A stretch of 64,000 nt of DNA from Symsagittifera roscoffensis. Its lineage: Eukaryota; Xenacoelomorpha; Acoela; Convolutidae. Positions 53,601 through 60,138 of this stretch are shown in pieces. The notes beneath the pieces were generated by a model that did no database searches, was not told the DNA's origin, and saw nothing but the letters and a program-made list of their open reading frames with translations. The stretch lies in NCBI RefSeq assembly GCF_963678635.1, contig NC_087068.1, positions 51,002,563-51,066,562 of the forward strand, read 5' to 3'. How positions within the stretch are numbered: position 1 is the first letter of the stretch; each line of letters begins with the position of its first letter. The translations under genes were made by a program, and so were the position numbers.

Positions 53601-54984
53601 GTAGTAACTTCCATAAAACTTAGAAAGTGGTCTCAAAGAATTACACTTTTCGTAACAAAATATAAAACAACAAAAAAACATTTTTCAGATTCGTTTAAAT
53701 TTTTTTTTATTCAGTACCGTACCAACGCTACAAAAATGCTCGGAAACCTGCTTTTCTCAGCTGAATACTCGGTGGTTATCAACTTAATTGACAGATTTTG
53801 CTCTACTCGCTCTCTTTACTTGCTGTAAATTGGACAAAAGTACAACAAACAAAAATGTAAAACCGGTTTTCCCATTCTAGTTCCACTCAACTCTATCTGC
53901 GTTCATTTGTAGGCCTAGATTTTGGGTAGACAGAAAAAGTAATGGTAAAAAAGCCCCTGAATACAAAGCTCCTCCTCTATTCGTAGTCGATATTACTAAA
54001 CTGCAGTCTAATCGAAAACAAATAAATTTTTATTCGAACAATAGTATTTTTTCTTTCGTAGTCGATATAACTGTTAGTCATATCGAAACAAATGAAGTCT
54101 TAACTGAACAAACGTATTTGTTCATTTGTTCTTTACAAATGTATTTGCAGATACGTGTCGGTGTATGGGAGTGTGTATGCCATAGCTGACGTGGCCTTCT
54201 GCGTGGGCTATGCTGTGGGACCCGCTCTCAGTGGATACATCGTGGAGGGCATTGGGTTCCCCTGGTAACTATTATTAACACAAAATCACTAACTGACTAA
54301 CTCACATTCTGTTATACTCCACTCGCCCCCCCCCCCCCCATCTCCTCCCCTAAATATGCTTAGGCTCCGAGATAAACCAAAGTAATGACAAAAAATTATA
54401 AATTTACACTTTTAGAATTGGTGTCTGAAACAAATATACTAACGTACCTTTTTTGGTTTATTTTTGATAACATACGCGGATTTTTATATTTTTCCTCATT
54501 CAAATTATAAAAAATCATAAAAGTAATAAAGCAATAAATAATAAAATAAAAATAAAAGGAACAAAAATATAAAATTTTTTCAAAATAGTAGAAGTAAAAT
54601 GTACAAGTAAAAAGCCAAGTAAATATCACAGCTTTAAAGGACGTTGATTGGTTGAAATCTTTTATCGCATTTTAGTCCTTCGTCCATGAACATAACTTTT
54701 ATTGGTGAGCCTGTAAGTTGATTCGTATTTTCAGGTTGGTGCGTACGATAGGTGTCATTAACATCTTGTTTGCACCCCTGTTGTATTACTTGAAACAACC
54801 TCCGACCGGGTCAGATGAAATGAAGAGCATTCTGAAGAATGGGGACATCCTCTGCTCCGACAAGGGCGAAGGGGGGTCCCTCGCTGGCATCGGGGGCGGA
54901 GGAGCGATGGCCAATACTTCATGGGGCAAAACGGGGGGCTATCAGAGAAATGACGGATACCAGAATTTGAACGAAGATTATTGA
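26438..54984 (+). CDS. VMAT: Vesicular monoamine transporter (SLC18/VMAT family), whole gene
   Basis: A proton-driven antiporter of the major facilitator superfamily that loads monoamines into synaptic or secretory vesicles. Thirteen exon positions join in compatible phases (26438 or 27119; 33031; 33526; 34161; 37631; 38289; 38769; 39979; 40220; 48909 or 49030; 50073; 54151; 54735) into about 727 codons with the 27119 start. Family hallmarks seen: [10 protein letters not shown] (TM1 Asp), [16 protein letters not shown] (TM2 Lys), [20 protein letters not shown] (TM4 Arg), LGPPFG-like [43 protein letters not shown] (TM10 Asp), [20 protein letters not shown] (TM11 Asp). Loop 1 has several N-glycosylation sequons. 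The protein is longer than the usual 510-620 because of a long N-tail and a long loop 1. It could be a general SLC18 paralogue, but the match is clearly closer to VMAT than to the acetylcholine carrier. Confidence 0.95.
26616..27118 (+). other. Spacer between the alternative TM1 exons
   Basis: No coding signal. The last 100 bases carry several GCTAAC/CTAAC-like branch sites and the weak acceptor cgactgcag (27117). This region could also hold the promoter for a transcript starting at exon 1b. Confidence 0.35.
27119..27647 (+). CDS. VMAT: VMAT exon 1b, canonical TM1 with long N-tail
   Basis: An in-frame stop lies at 27080-27082, and the first ATG after it is at 27119. 145 or so residues of Pro/Asn/Ser/Gln-rich cytosolic tail ([20 protein letters not shown] ...) precede [26 protein letters not shown]. 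The latter is the standard VMAT TM1, with the conserved Asp. Donor ATAG|GTAAGC gives phase 1, the same as exon 1a. VMAT N-tails are usually about 20-130 residues, so this one is long. An acceptor directly before the ATG (ctgcag, 27117) leaves open that it is an internal exon. Confidence 0.85.
28711..28738. repeat. Perfect 13-bp palindrome, 2-nt loop
   Basis: GTGCTGAAATTAC (28711-28723), TT, then GTAATTTCAGCAC (28726-28738). Confidence 0.9.
29165..29660. repeat. Dispersed repeat module, copy 1
   Basis: Begins CAAGACTGCTCGTATCAGGG and ends CTTTCGTATCGAAAGTCGGAACA. Shares TGAATGTTCCGACTGCC, CATCCCCCCACACGCCATAT, GGATTAACTCTCCGCTTACG and CCACCCCGAGCACAAATATT with copy 2. Confidence 0.85.
30658..31197. 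repeat. Dispersed repeat module, copy 2
   Basis: Same order of blocks as copy 1 at about 90 percent similarity in the conserved parts. It has an extra 54 bases near 30928-30980, containing GCGCGAAATATATCGCGC, an AT-centred palindrome. Copies are in direct orientation, about 1.5 kb apart. Confidence 0.85.
33031..33234 (+). CDS. VMAT: VMAT exon 2, luminal loop 1
   Basis: Acceptor aattatttcag. Joined to TM1 it gives [16 protein letters not shown], the conserved start of loop 1. It then runs through a Pro/Ser/Gly-rich part to [20 protein letters not shown], with two N-glycosylation sequons (NDT, NTT). The donor is uncertain. GTAAAT at 33235 leaves phase 1 and keeps the sequons. GTATGA at 33104 leaves phase 2 and would drop them but would match a better acceptor downstream. 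Confidence 0.85.
33526..33838 (+). CDS. VMAT: VMAT exon 3, end of loop 1 and TM2
   Basis: Loop 1 continues as a Ser/Arg-rich stretch ([20 protein letters not shown] ...), then TM2 [26 protein letters not shown] with the conserved Lys. Donor GTGAGT at 33839 leaves phase 2. The start shown uses acceptor acattag (33525), which fits the phase of donor 33235. The more pyrimidine-rich acceptor tcttttttatag (33499) would fit donor 33104 instead and would start the exon at 33500. Confidence 0.85.
34161..34219 (+). CDS. VMAT: VMAT exon 4, TM3 start
   Basis: Acceptor gtttgtttcag; donor GTGAGT. Encodes [20 protein letters not shown]. Phases 2 in, 1 out, as required by the neighbours. It corresponds to the [IP]PIFAGF segment of family members. 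Confidence 0.93.
34220..37630 (+). other. VMAT intron, dispersed repeats
   Basis: 34570-34850 is a + copy of the 8355 element arm. From about 35660 to 36700 there are inverted copies of the 3600-6530 array unit. No exon found. Confidence 0.55.
35660..36700 (-). repeat. Inverted relatives of the 3.6-6.5 kb tandem unit
   Basis: Reverse complement reads CGAGGGCCATAATTTTTGTG, ...GCCAAATGTTTCAAGGAACGGTCAAA in pieces, CTCGAAAAAGTCAAAATTAT and TTTGAAACCTAAAGCTCAGA-like blocks. These are the same order of blocks as in the + array. Several units, more decayed. Confidence 0.5.
37631..37807 (+). CDS. VMAT: VMAT exon 5, TM3 end to TM5 start
   Basis: Acceptor tttttgctctgtag; donor GTGAGT. Encodes [59 protein letters not shown]. 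It contains the MFS-type TM4 Arg and the DDEERGN loop motif typical of SLC18. Confidence 0.95.
38030..38215 (+). repeat. MITE-like dispersed repeat, fragment 2
   Basis: GCAGAGGCGGATTTAGGATT TTC followed by a G-rich run, then AGGTCGACCAAAGTGATTTT TCCGAGCGCTCCCAGAACAC, matching blocks of the 40850 copy. The right end is missing. Confidence 0.5.
38289..38405 (+). CDS. VMAT: VMAT exon 6, TM5-TM6 (3' end uncertain)
   Basis: Acceptor gtctcttttcag. Encodes [39 protein letters not shown]. The end shown uses a GC donor (CCAG|GCATGC, phase 1), which fits the next exon. The frame goes on as [11 protein letters not shown], which resembles the family's cytosolic loop. Similarity would therefore put the end at 38432 (AAAG), where the following bases are GGGACG and no GT exists. 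Either end keeps the overall frame. Confidence 0.85.
38769..38915 (+). CDS. VMAT: VMAT exon 7, TM7
   Basis: Acceptor atgacctgaag (weak); donor GTGAGA. Encodes [70 protein letters not shown] and KWQLG are strongly conserved in SLC18. Confidence 0.94.
38916..39978 (+). other. VMAT intron with poly-G tract
   Basis: A GGGGGTGGGGGG... run lies at about 39058-39081. No exon or named repeat otherwise. Confidence 0.5.
39979..40057 (+). CDS. VMAT: VMAT exon 8, TM8
   Basis: Acceptor tgtgtgcttcag; donor GTAGAT. Encodes [27 protein letters not shown] (last codon split). It corresponds to the VAFLPASISYLIGTNIFG segment of family members. Phase 1 in, 2 out. Confidence 0.93.
40220..40271 (+). CDS. VMAT: VMAT exon 9, TM9
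   Basis: Acceptor ttgatttttag; donor GTGAGT, phase 0 out. Encodes [17 protein letters not shown]. It is followed by an 8.6-kb intron that holds the young gypsy element. Confidence 0.92.
40850..41162 (+). repeat. MITE-like element, full copy with terminal inverted repeats
   Basis: Left end CAGGGACGGATCTAGG; right end CCAAATCAGCCCCTGG, whose reverse complement is CCAGGGGCTGATTTGG. A C-rich run (about 41134-41150) precedes the right end. No coding capacity. Related pieces lie at 26030-26330 and 38030-38215, also near VMAT exons. Confidence 0.6.
41287..41290. repeat. Target site duplication of element 2 (with 47553-47556)
   Basis: CTTC directly precedes the left LTR and CTTC directly follows the right LTR (47553-47556). 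A 4-bp duplication is normal for Ty3/gypsy integration. Confidence 0.75.
41291..41506 (-). repeat. 3' LTR of element 2 (216 bp)
   Basis: On the + strand starts TGTCGAGGAAGTAAAACTG and ends CTCAATACGACA. On the coding strand the ends are TGTCG...CGACA, a 5-bp inverted terminus. Identical to 47337-47552. Confidence 0.95.
41507..41516 (-). promoter_or_regulatory. Polypurine tract of element 2
   Basis: On the - strand GAAGGAGAAG sits directly before the 3' LTR start. This is the plus-strand primer position in reverse transcription. Confidence 0.75.
41796..43865 (-). CDS. Integrase with long basic tail, element 2
   Basis: Open from just after a TAG (43866-43868) to the stop at 41796-41798; no ATG is needed if made as part of pol. 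Counting from the GTG codon at 43787: zinc-binding HHCC residues at about 109-110 ([11 protein letters not shown]) and 138-141 (CPEC). The DDE catalytic triad is at D173 (VQLDFWGPI), D232 (HIDQGTNF) and E268 (GCVERT), with the usual 35 residues between the last two. Residues from about 380 to 663 form an unusual, long Lys/Arg/Ser/Pro-rich tail with no GPY/F module or chromodomain I can see, ending [20 protein letters not shown]. The same frame continues upstream of the TAG as far as about 44081, so the stop is probably a lesion. Confidence 0.9.
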   Translation of the reverse strand, partial: KAITKETRSIRTNTTLSLPSEFKGETVPPVDPNLVCMSIIPRNCKIVNKTTALPDLFNLKFIESNYVSDPQLSAIRDLIVTQDPEIHEKVTRMSRYHAQFVNDFSVKENVVWMDDKLAIPINLQSAINNRIHAYHHGKSNMFDAAKDVWDPYIYRSIASIAEGCPECTAAGKNLKTLISKNQLGSVPEPKEPNESVQLDFWGPINYLNESSKYVLVAVDRFSRWPSAMICGNNRSDKILKFLKSYISNHGVPRKIHIDQGTNFMSNAVKAFCNGEGIEIIKSPVNDHRATGCVERTIGSLKNSILTFAHEKNPEPLEKMVERALGALRFSKNSTLRISPFEAHHGREANTVLRNLTKKPSLQNLDWSRVLKTKNACLDNDDPSVQDMPHPADTNWGVRSDLDYDIKNRTHARRLTVDQAGNQDDEPSIRKSSNPAGQPGPSGSLFQRTGNKNLKRYRPVHSKIRSESAHTLTLDNGVVLRKSGVATKPIPKKKSRTAAKSVLPVPVIEANKRATQTTLPPPTPRDVKERWTKRTAEKNRKRTGRRFEENYSESEDSEDLPIISVKRTPQQVTTTPEAQVERSATAIPEAEAETDQDTIPALGGELDAPNPGVQATENPGVKDPENPKTTGKKKGASSRKARLVSYSSQGDSQDETSSTTSRRSGRKRTAVTKMGGVMIDFINQNKEGKN
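43866..44463 (-). pseudogene. Disturbed RNase H-integrase junction of element 2
   Basis: The main frame stops at 44464. About 8 bases earlier the true reading slips by one at a run of five A, then gives [14 protein letters not shown] in the new frame. Near 44421 it slips back to the original frame as [20 protein letters not shown], the normal end-of-RNase H tether. It stops near 44223. The integrase frame starts in a third frame (around 44081) and has a TAG at 43866. So there are two compensating shifts about 50 bases apart, one further frame change and one stop. Confidence 0.8.
44464..47337 (-). CDS. Gag-protease-RT-RNase H fusion polyprotein, element 2
   Basis: 957 residues from ATG (47337-47335) without any gag-pol shift. 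Gag: residues 1-320, starting [15 protein letters not shown], capsid-like part with [19 protein letters not shown], an RG-rich stretch (250-268), then zinc knuckles at 274-290 (long-spaced CX2C...HX3C) and 297-310 ([14 protein letters not shown], standard). Protease active site IDSGSP at 404-409. RT: first Asp at 658 ([14 protein letters not shown]), fingers [30 protein letters not shown], catalytic FIDD at 722-725. RNase H: CDASHNG (D872), TTNELEML (E911), ITDHKAL (D938). All catalytic residues are present. The frame ends early just before the RNase H tether because of a one-base slip. Confidence 0.95.
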   Translation of the reverse strand: MAQPAGLGGGKNPLGITGFWPAKCTEPPMMWEFWINRFQWGMVAKHSLNPMNFYFAANLTAAQITDLPAEVDGKNRRESEMVLISNLYLCLGEKGQDELHKRRPHLDLQTIRYPRMIDALEAEFKKERNETYETYQLLSRKQFINESLEQFHSVLSGLAARCNFGALEDRILRDVFIVNMNNRDAQKELCRSTKTPEEVYRIALSYERGSKYASSYVATGPAGTPGSSSGGIQIKSEPVGIIRGGYRNNRSRGRGSYQGRGSYRGRNPLNNNKCYNCDQQNFTREHLDRCPAKGVTCNFCHKIGHFERTCRGKRGNQRGQGAVGMIRENVDDHQLENSADEETSQHASSIGWVTKNPVVHSWDSSSSDGDYMVMAIKRRGVTELKVAGAQLPIKVNGKPTRVWIDSGSPISIFTIGELRKTLGTSGVKLDNLMEEDNAFRDYGNNPLQMIGTMAVTIQSNGWKIQARIKVIGGNRPSIIGRDLMPQLGLQLVQQTPGDQIMSIGEGSQDALELEEPEGELDSWQTYFSKQFSNLFSRVGKIRNYKVAAEFFENLTPVQQKGRRVPISLQEKVDAEIDKLLKQGHIEKLSECSDKYFVSPIVITVKKDGSVKLALESRELNKQVHKNKYQMPNIEELMDTVGQTISEKKQGDVYFTTMDLTYAYGQLPLNAETSVQCNFSLIGGRSTGTYRFKTGFYGLTTMPAEFQRAMDCILAEYPQAHAFIDDILVVTKGTAIDHIATVEKILKKLDRENMSLKLTKCKFAQRECEWLGHKITPTGITPLVRKTEPIEALTPPRTLSQLKSFMGSIHSLHKYLPALAESSAPLRPLLSKNNEYIWTPECQNAFENLKKQVSNIVELRHFDIHKDIRIVCDASHNGLGAVLEQLGTEGWRPISFASRYLNEAEKKYTTNELEMLAVVWGAEYFRNYILGRSFLIITDHKALISLLNGNNKKNKNDV
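47328..47336 (-). promoter_or_regulatory. Primer-binding site of element 2, overlapping the gag start
   Basis: On the - strand TGGCGCAGC follows the last LTR base directly. Its TGG would pair with the CCA end of a tRNA; which tRNA I cannot tell. The same TGGCGCAG follows the 5' LTR of element 1. The TG of this site is also the second and third base of the gag ATG. Confidence 0.65.
47337..47552 (-). repeat. 5' LTR of element 2 (216 bp)
   Basis: Identical to 41291-41506. It carries promoter and polyadenylation functions by family; I do not see a clear TATA box to mark. Confidence 0.95.
47557..48908 (+). other. VMAT intron 9, downstream part
   Basis: AT-rich, no repeat family recognised, no exon until the acceptor at 48908. 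Confidence 0.5.
48909..48972 (+). CDS. VMAT: VMAT exon 10a, alternative TM10 segment
   Basis: Acceptor taatatttttag; donor ATCG|GTACGT. It is 64 bp, phase 0 in and 1 out, and encodes [21 protein letters not shown] (last codon split). It shares GLGFAIG and the Pro before it with exon 10b but differs in the first 12 residues. It is the more divergent of the pair compared with known VMATs. Confidence 0.85.
49030..49093 (+). CDS. VMAT: VMAT exon 10b, canonical TM10 segment
   Basis: Acceptor cctgtgtttcag; donor ATCG|GTAAAA. It is also 64 bp with the same phases as 10a, and encodes [21 protein letters not shown]. It resembles the usual [21 protein letters not shown] segment. The 57-bp gap to 10a contains repeated CTAAC branch-like motifs. 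Splicing 10a to 10b would give 128 bp and break the frame. Confidence 0.9.
49094..50072 (+). other. VMAT intron
   Basis: AT-rich; no exon or repeat family recognised. Confidence 0.5.
50073..50124 (+). CDS. VMAT: VMAT exon 11, TM10 end
   Basis: Acceptor gactcgtttgcag; donor GTGAGG. Encodes [17 protein letters not shown] with the conserved TM10 Asp. Both alternative exon 10 forms feed into it in phase 1. Confidence 0.95.
50990..51036. repeat. 15-bp inverted repeat, one mismatch, 17-nt loop
   Basis: GTACAGGTTCTCTCA (50990-51004) against TGAGAGAACCTGCAC (51022-51036), 14 of 15 paired. Confidence 0.8.
52255..52345 (+). mobile_element. tRNA-derived SINE head with A and B boxes
   Basis: GTGGCGTAGAGGTAACCCAC contains a good pol III A box (TGGCGTAGAGG). 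Then TTGCTTGAGACGGCAA forms an anticodon-like stem-loop. GTGATTCAAATCCGACTC contains a good B box (GATTCAAATCC). Spacing is tRNA-like but no clean acceptor stem forms, so a SINE or tRNA pseudogene is more likely than a working tRNA. Confidence 0.55.
52466..52512 (+). mobile_element. Second tRNA-like fragment (anticodon arm and B box)
   Basis: TTGATTGAGACGACAAAGCC followed by AGGTGTTCGATTCCAGTTCG GAC, with a consensus B box GTTCGATTCC. Blocks match the order of the 52255 copy; the A-box half is absent. Confidence 0.45.
54151..54264 (+). CDS. VMAT: VMAT exon 12, TM11
   Basis: Acceptor atgtatttgcag; donor GTAACT. Encodes [38 protein letters not shown]. It carries the conserved TM11 Asp (IAD) and the [14 protein letters not shown] block, nearly invariant in SLC18. 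Confidence 0.96.
54735..54984 (+). CDS. VMAT: VMAT exon 13, TM12 and C-tail
   Basis: Acceptor cgtattttcag. Encodes [33 protein letters not shown], a Gly-rich stretch and the end [11 protein letters not shown] with TGA at 54982-54984. The C-tail is cytosolic. In relatives the tail carries vesicle-sorting signals; here an acidic/Tyr end is seen but no clear dileucine. Confidence 0.94.
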
Positions 54985-57900
54985 CTATGAATAGCCTAGA
55001 AATTGTTTAAAACGTTCCAAAAAAATTGTAAACAAAAGCATACAACTTTGTAAAACAGATAGTATATGTAGCAAAAAAAATAAGCCATCAAACCAAAATC
55101 TGTTCCATTGACAAATAACAATTACAATTACACCATTGTATTAGAAGAGAGAATCGAATCATATTGAATATTTTGGCAAAAGTATGACTACTAAAAGCAG
55201 CAGTAGCAAAAAAATTAACTCTTTGCCAATCTCTATTCTTATTTGTAGCAAAAACTTTTGAAAATTATTTGAAGACAGTCTGTAATCCCGTTAATCTAAA
55301 AGAATTATGATCAATGTAATTTATAATTGTATTCAATGAATCTAAATTGTATCTTGAAAATTGTATTTGTGTATTCTTCGATTGTATTTTTGAATTCATG
55401 TTGGAATTTAAAGTGTTTCCCTTTCAAGTTGTTCATTTTTTAAACTAGTTTAATTGCCCGCAAGGAGACAAAAAACTTTATTGACCCAAATCGATTAAAC
55501 ATGTGAATTGAAATAAAGTTGATCTATCCCCAAATATTAGAATCAATTTTAGCAGCCTGAAAAAGATTTGAATCCTCCCAAACGATACTAAAGTCTTTTT
55601 AAATTTATTTGAAAAGGCGCGTCAGCAGATCTATTTGGGTCTGATTACTTATTCCGCCGAATTATCAATTTTTCAACATTTTGAAATGATAGTATTTTGC
55701 TTTGATCTGATTGGATAGAATTAACTCGTTTTGTTCATAATTTTAAGTCGCATTATAAAAAAGCCGAATTGGTCACAGAGATTTTACTAAGCAAGCGCGC
55801 ATTGCTGCTTGATTGCTTAGTAATCTAGCCTAAGTTATAAATCTCACCTAAGATCATCAAATGTATTTAGAAAATATATAGTAGAAGCAAAAAAAAGTAA
55901 AAAAAAAAGTATGAATTTAAATAATGTATAGTTAAATATAAATGATTCAAAAAATTAATGAACCACTGTCGTTAGTATCAAAAAGGATGGGATTAATACC
56001 TAGTTTTTACATTTAAATTAACACTTCTTTCGCCTGTAGGCTGCGTCTAGATTGCTGATTGATTTGTTCATTTATTGTCTCTCAGAATATTGGGTCATCA
56101 GTTCTTCTAGATTCGTGTTGCTGCTTTTTTTCCAGGAACTCATCAAATTTCTTAAATCTTATCCTAGTAAAATTAATTTAAAAAACGAAACAAAAAGAAA
56201 TAAATAAAACATAAAAATTTTCCCGGAAAGTGTTTACTCGAATGAGCGAGTGGAATTGAGATTGGGAATGAAAAATAAAGAAGATTTTAGCTCGGTCTAA
56301 TTTAAATGCAAGAACGCTTCAAAATACTTTTATATTTCAGTTTTAATCTTCATAGGCTTTGTTTCATTGGATATTTGTTTCACTTTCCGGTCTTTGGAAA
56401 GTTTTCATTGCTCTAATTTTTGTAGTTTATACAAAATTTCATTGATTCAGTTTTTGATTTATAGGTGTTCTATTTCTTTGTGTTGTTTTTCTAGGCTGGA
56501 AAAAGACGGGGGGCTTATCGCTAGAATGTTTGTTTTTCAAGGCTGGTCAATTTAAGTGGCCCGCTTGTATGGCCACACACTTTCTTTTTGATATCCGATA
56601 AAACAGTCCGTGAACAATTATTGGATATTCTAATAGGAATCCAATTTTGCAAGAATGAAAAAATATGGGCTAGTTTTGAAAGTATTGAAAAATTTTAACT
56701 GAAAAATTTCAATCTAATTTTTTGTTCATGTAGTATTTGTAATACCACAACAACGTTAGGTAAATTTTTAAAAACTATTTCAATTAGGCTGCAGAGTTTT
56801 ACCGAGACCAGAAAAGAGCTACAGGAAACAATGTTTGCTCAACAACACATTTGCTCAGAGTTTGGCCTGGTAAGATATAGTTAGATAAATAGTTAAGTGA
56901 ACTCGTTTGTACTAACCAATCACCAATCAGTGCGATCAGTTTTTTTTATACCTTGAATAATGAATTCATTCATAGAAAATTGCAAAATTGGAAAATGAAG
57001 AGCTTTGGACAGAATAAGTAAGAAGATCAAGCGACTTCTATGTCCTAAACTCCAGTAGGAAATGCAATACTGATCTTATTTAGTGTTCATTTCGATGAAA
57101 AAGCTTAAAATAAAATATAAAAGATTTGATTTTTTTTGTGATTCTTGCACTTGTCAATAATTGTTAGAAAATATCCAAATTCCGAAATGGAAAAGAAAAA
57201 AAATGACAAGAACAGTTATGATATTCGTAGAAACTTTTTCAAAACAGAAGAATTTTCATTGGCAAAACAGAAAAAATCTCACAGATTGCGGTAGTTATCC
57301 TATTAGATAATTGTTCACTTTGTTTTTCTTGATTCTCTCAGGACTAGCATATGTAATTGGTTAGACGTTTTTTAGTCAAAAAAATGTCCAATTTTGTGGC
57401 CTGCGTTTTTTTAACAATTTCAATATATCCTTCAATTTAAGTTCATTAAACATTTTGAGTCAAATTTGTTTTTTTTTGTATGAAGAATACTGGACTAACT
57501 GATAAACAAAATATCAATTTTTTGCATGCATTTAAAAAAAGCTTAATAGAGACTAAAATTTGATTTTGCGACTAAAAAACTTTTACCTGAAAATTTGGTA
57601 TTATACTTTGGATTTTGTTCGCAATAAGATATGCATTGTTCTTTCAAGGAATTGTTTGATAAGCAATCGAGGTTAACCCTCATTACATTTTATCCTTTAT
57701 TTAAATATTTGTTTTTAAAAAAATTCACAACTAAAAAACAGACCTCTTGTTGCAACGCAAATAAAAAAACTGAGTATAAACGGATTAAGACAAAAGCTAG
57801 ACATAGTAGCAGCAGTAGCCTCACATGACGTAGGCTCGTGTCCCCCACCTGCCCATGTATTATAATACTAAAAAGTGTTTTATATCCTATTTTAACAGTT

Positions 57901-58340
57901 TTTGGTTCTAATTCGGTTCAGCCTTGATTTAGGCTGACCGTCAAAAAGAGCAATTTGTCTCAAGGACATTATTACCGGTTTTTGTGGCTAGCTTGCGCCG
58001 ATTTGTACCGTTTTCGGAGCAGATGATAAAAAGTTATATGATGTTATGATCGATAGAAAACGCCGAAATTTATCAATTGCCTGAGTTATTTACCGAGAAA
58101 TATCTCTTATTAATTTACGGATTTGGATTCAAATATTTTTGTTTGGAGGTTAGAGCGGGCACATTTTGGCGCCCCATAAGGCACCTCTGCAGCTGCGGTC
58201 GTCGCCACCAGGAACCAGCGGAGGACATATGAATTCAATATCACAAACCAGGTGCTTCGGCTATCATTCAATATCACAGCAGTTGTTTGAAAGAGAACAG
58301 AACTCACTATCAGTTGGCATAACTGAACTCATCTACAGCT
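54985..58340 (+). other. VMAT 3' UTR and downstream spacer
   Basis: An AATAAA at 55512-55517 is the best polyadenylation signal after the stop. Beyond that the DNA is AT-rich with no supportable gene. From about 58150 the composition becomes richer in GC and may already belong to repetitive DNA linked to the BEL element. Confidence 0.4.
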
Positions 58341-58394
58341 TAGCATGACTTCAAACTGCAAAACGGAAAACTCTGATTTTCAAACAGCTACAAC

Positions 58395-58510
58395 ACGAGT
58401 TTGGCAGGACTTCAAACTGCTAAAACCCGAATTTGACGGGACTTCAAACTGCTGAAACACGAATCTGACGGGACTTCAAACTGCTGAAACGGAGACAACC
58501 GAATCTGGCT
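58395..58510 (+). repeat. 32-bp minisatellite, about 3.5 copies
   Basis: Unit ACTTCAAACTGCTGAAACAC GAATCTGACGGG repeats at about 58408, 58440 and 58472, with partial units from 58349 and after 58490. Copies differ at a few positions. Confidence 0.75.
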
Positions 58511-59283
58511 AAAACGGAAGCCTTTTCAGGTATCCAAGAAAACAGACAGGAGGTCACCAACAGAAGTTCAGGATGTCAACAACAGAAGTTTTGTGTGGAC
58601 TGGTCTAAGTGATTGATGAACAACAGCTCTGACGAAACCGGTGACCGCCCAATCTCCAATTAAATGTGTAAGAAGGTTCCAATTTTTTAAAAAACTTTCC
58701 ATCTGTGCTATAAATTTATATACGATGTCATACAAGTTAAAAATTTTCCCGCAAGCTAGCACCCGGTAATTTTTCTAGATACTCAAAACTTTTGGACAGT
58801 TCCGTTGAACTGAAATATCTTACAATCGATTCTTAGACAATTTACTTGACATTTTTTCTCGATACCAAAAACTTTTGGATATATGTGAACGGAAAATTAA
58901 TCCGTGAAATCGGAATATAAATAAGAGGTATTGGACTAGTTTTTTGGACTTGTTTATGACTCGAACCTGCTGATCAAAATTTTTCGAAAAATTTTGTAAA
59001 AAAAAGTAAAAAATGGCAAAAAAAATCCTGAAAACGTCCCAGAATTCTGCGAAACTGTGCTGTAATATGACACCAACCTTATGTTAAGTGGTCTGGTAGC
59101 TAAATATCAGGCAAATTAAGTTGAGTTTTTTCATTCTCAGGTTTTTTTCCGCGTGTGTTGTTGGAACTTAACCAATTTGCCTGATCCCCCACCCACCTTT
59201 GGTGAAACTGAAAACCATTTCGCTTCAAGTGAATCAAAGCCGTTTCAGCCCGTCCGATTTTTGATTTCGCTGCGTGACAGTAA

Positions 59284-59638
59284 TGTTAAGTGGTCAGGTA
59301 CGGTTATATTAAGTGAGTTAAGTTGAATTCTTTCATCCTTAGGTTTACTCAGTGTGTGTTGTTTGAGTTCAACCGACCTACTTAATTTTCAAACCCCATT
59401 GGTAGTTCAGCGTAACGTAGCCGTCGTATAGGTCCGTTAAGTGCTTGATGTTCATTCTACGAGCTAGTTCCTTGGGTCACGCGCTCCGAAAACTTCCCGC
59501 CCCGTCCCAGAGGCGCGTCAAGGATACTTGCTTTACAAAGCCAGGTTTAAGTTTGAACTTTAACGCTAGGGACTCTCAGAAAAAATATAGTACTACCTTC
59601 ATCTCTACTTGTCGCACCGTAACGGTGACCTTGTAATT
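59284..59638 (+). repeat. Candidate 5' LTR of the BEL/Pao element
   Basis: Starts TGTTAAGTGGTCAGGTACGG and may end just before TGGCACGACGCC (59639), a plausible primer-binding site. A partial second copy of the first 90 bases (TGTTAAGTGGTCTGGTAGC) lies at 59082, about 200 bases upstream. The 3' LTR is outside the window, so limits are not proven. Confidence 0.35.
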
Positions 59639-60138
59639 TGGCACGACGCCATCAATAACTCGATAAGTGGGCACCGCAGCAACAAAAACCGCAAGCTGAG
59701 TAATGATCAAATTATACATTTGTTATTAAGTTATAGGACAAATATTTGTGCGATCGTATACTGTAGACGGAACGGAAAAGTTTAGTTTCAACAGGTGTTC
59801 TCGTTCTGAACGTCATCAAACACTTTAACTCTAACCAGGTACTAATTGAGAAATACAAAGAGCTTCACCAGCCTCCTTACCTTGAGTTTAAGATTCTCCT
59901 CCTTCTAAGGCATTATAGCGCTAATCTTAACATCCTTTGACTCGTAAGAAGCGGAACCGATTACTACTCAAAGCTCGAAAAGCTATAAAAAATAGGCTTC
60001 AGGCAGAAGCTTTGAGACACCAAGTTCCCCGATCTTGTCAACTATGCAAATTTAATTACGTATCAAAACAGTATCTCATTTTATTAATTGTTTTCTCTTT
60101 GGTGAGCATCCGTAAAACATTGTCAATTTGTGAAAAAC

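Larger units (their letters stand above)
50125..54150 (+). other. VMAT intron with SINE heads and repeats
   Basis: Contains a cluster of AGATCTGAA/TTCAGATCT motifs (about 50395-50975), an imperfect inverted repeat (50990-51036), two tRNA-like blocks (52255-52345, 52466-52512) and an inverted fragment of the 8355 element family (about 52740-53215). No exon found. Confidence 0.55.
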
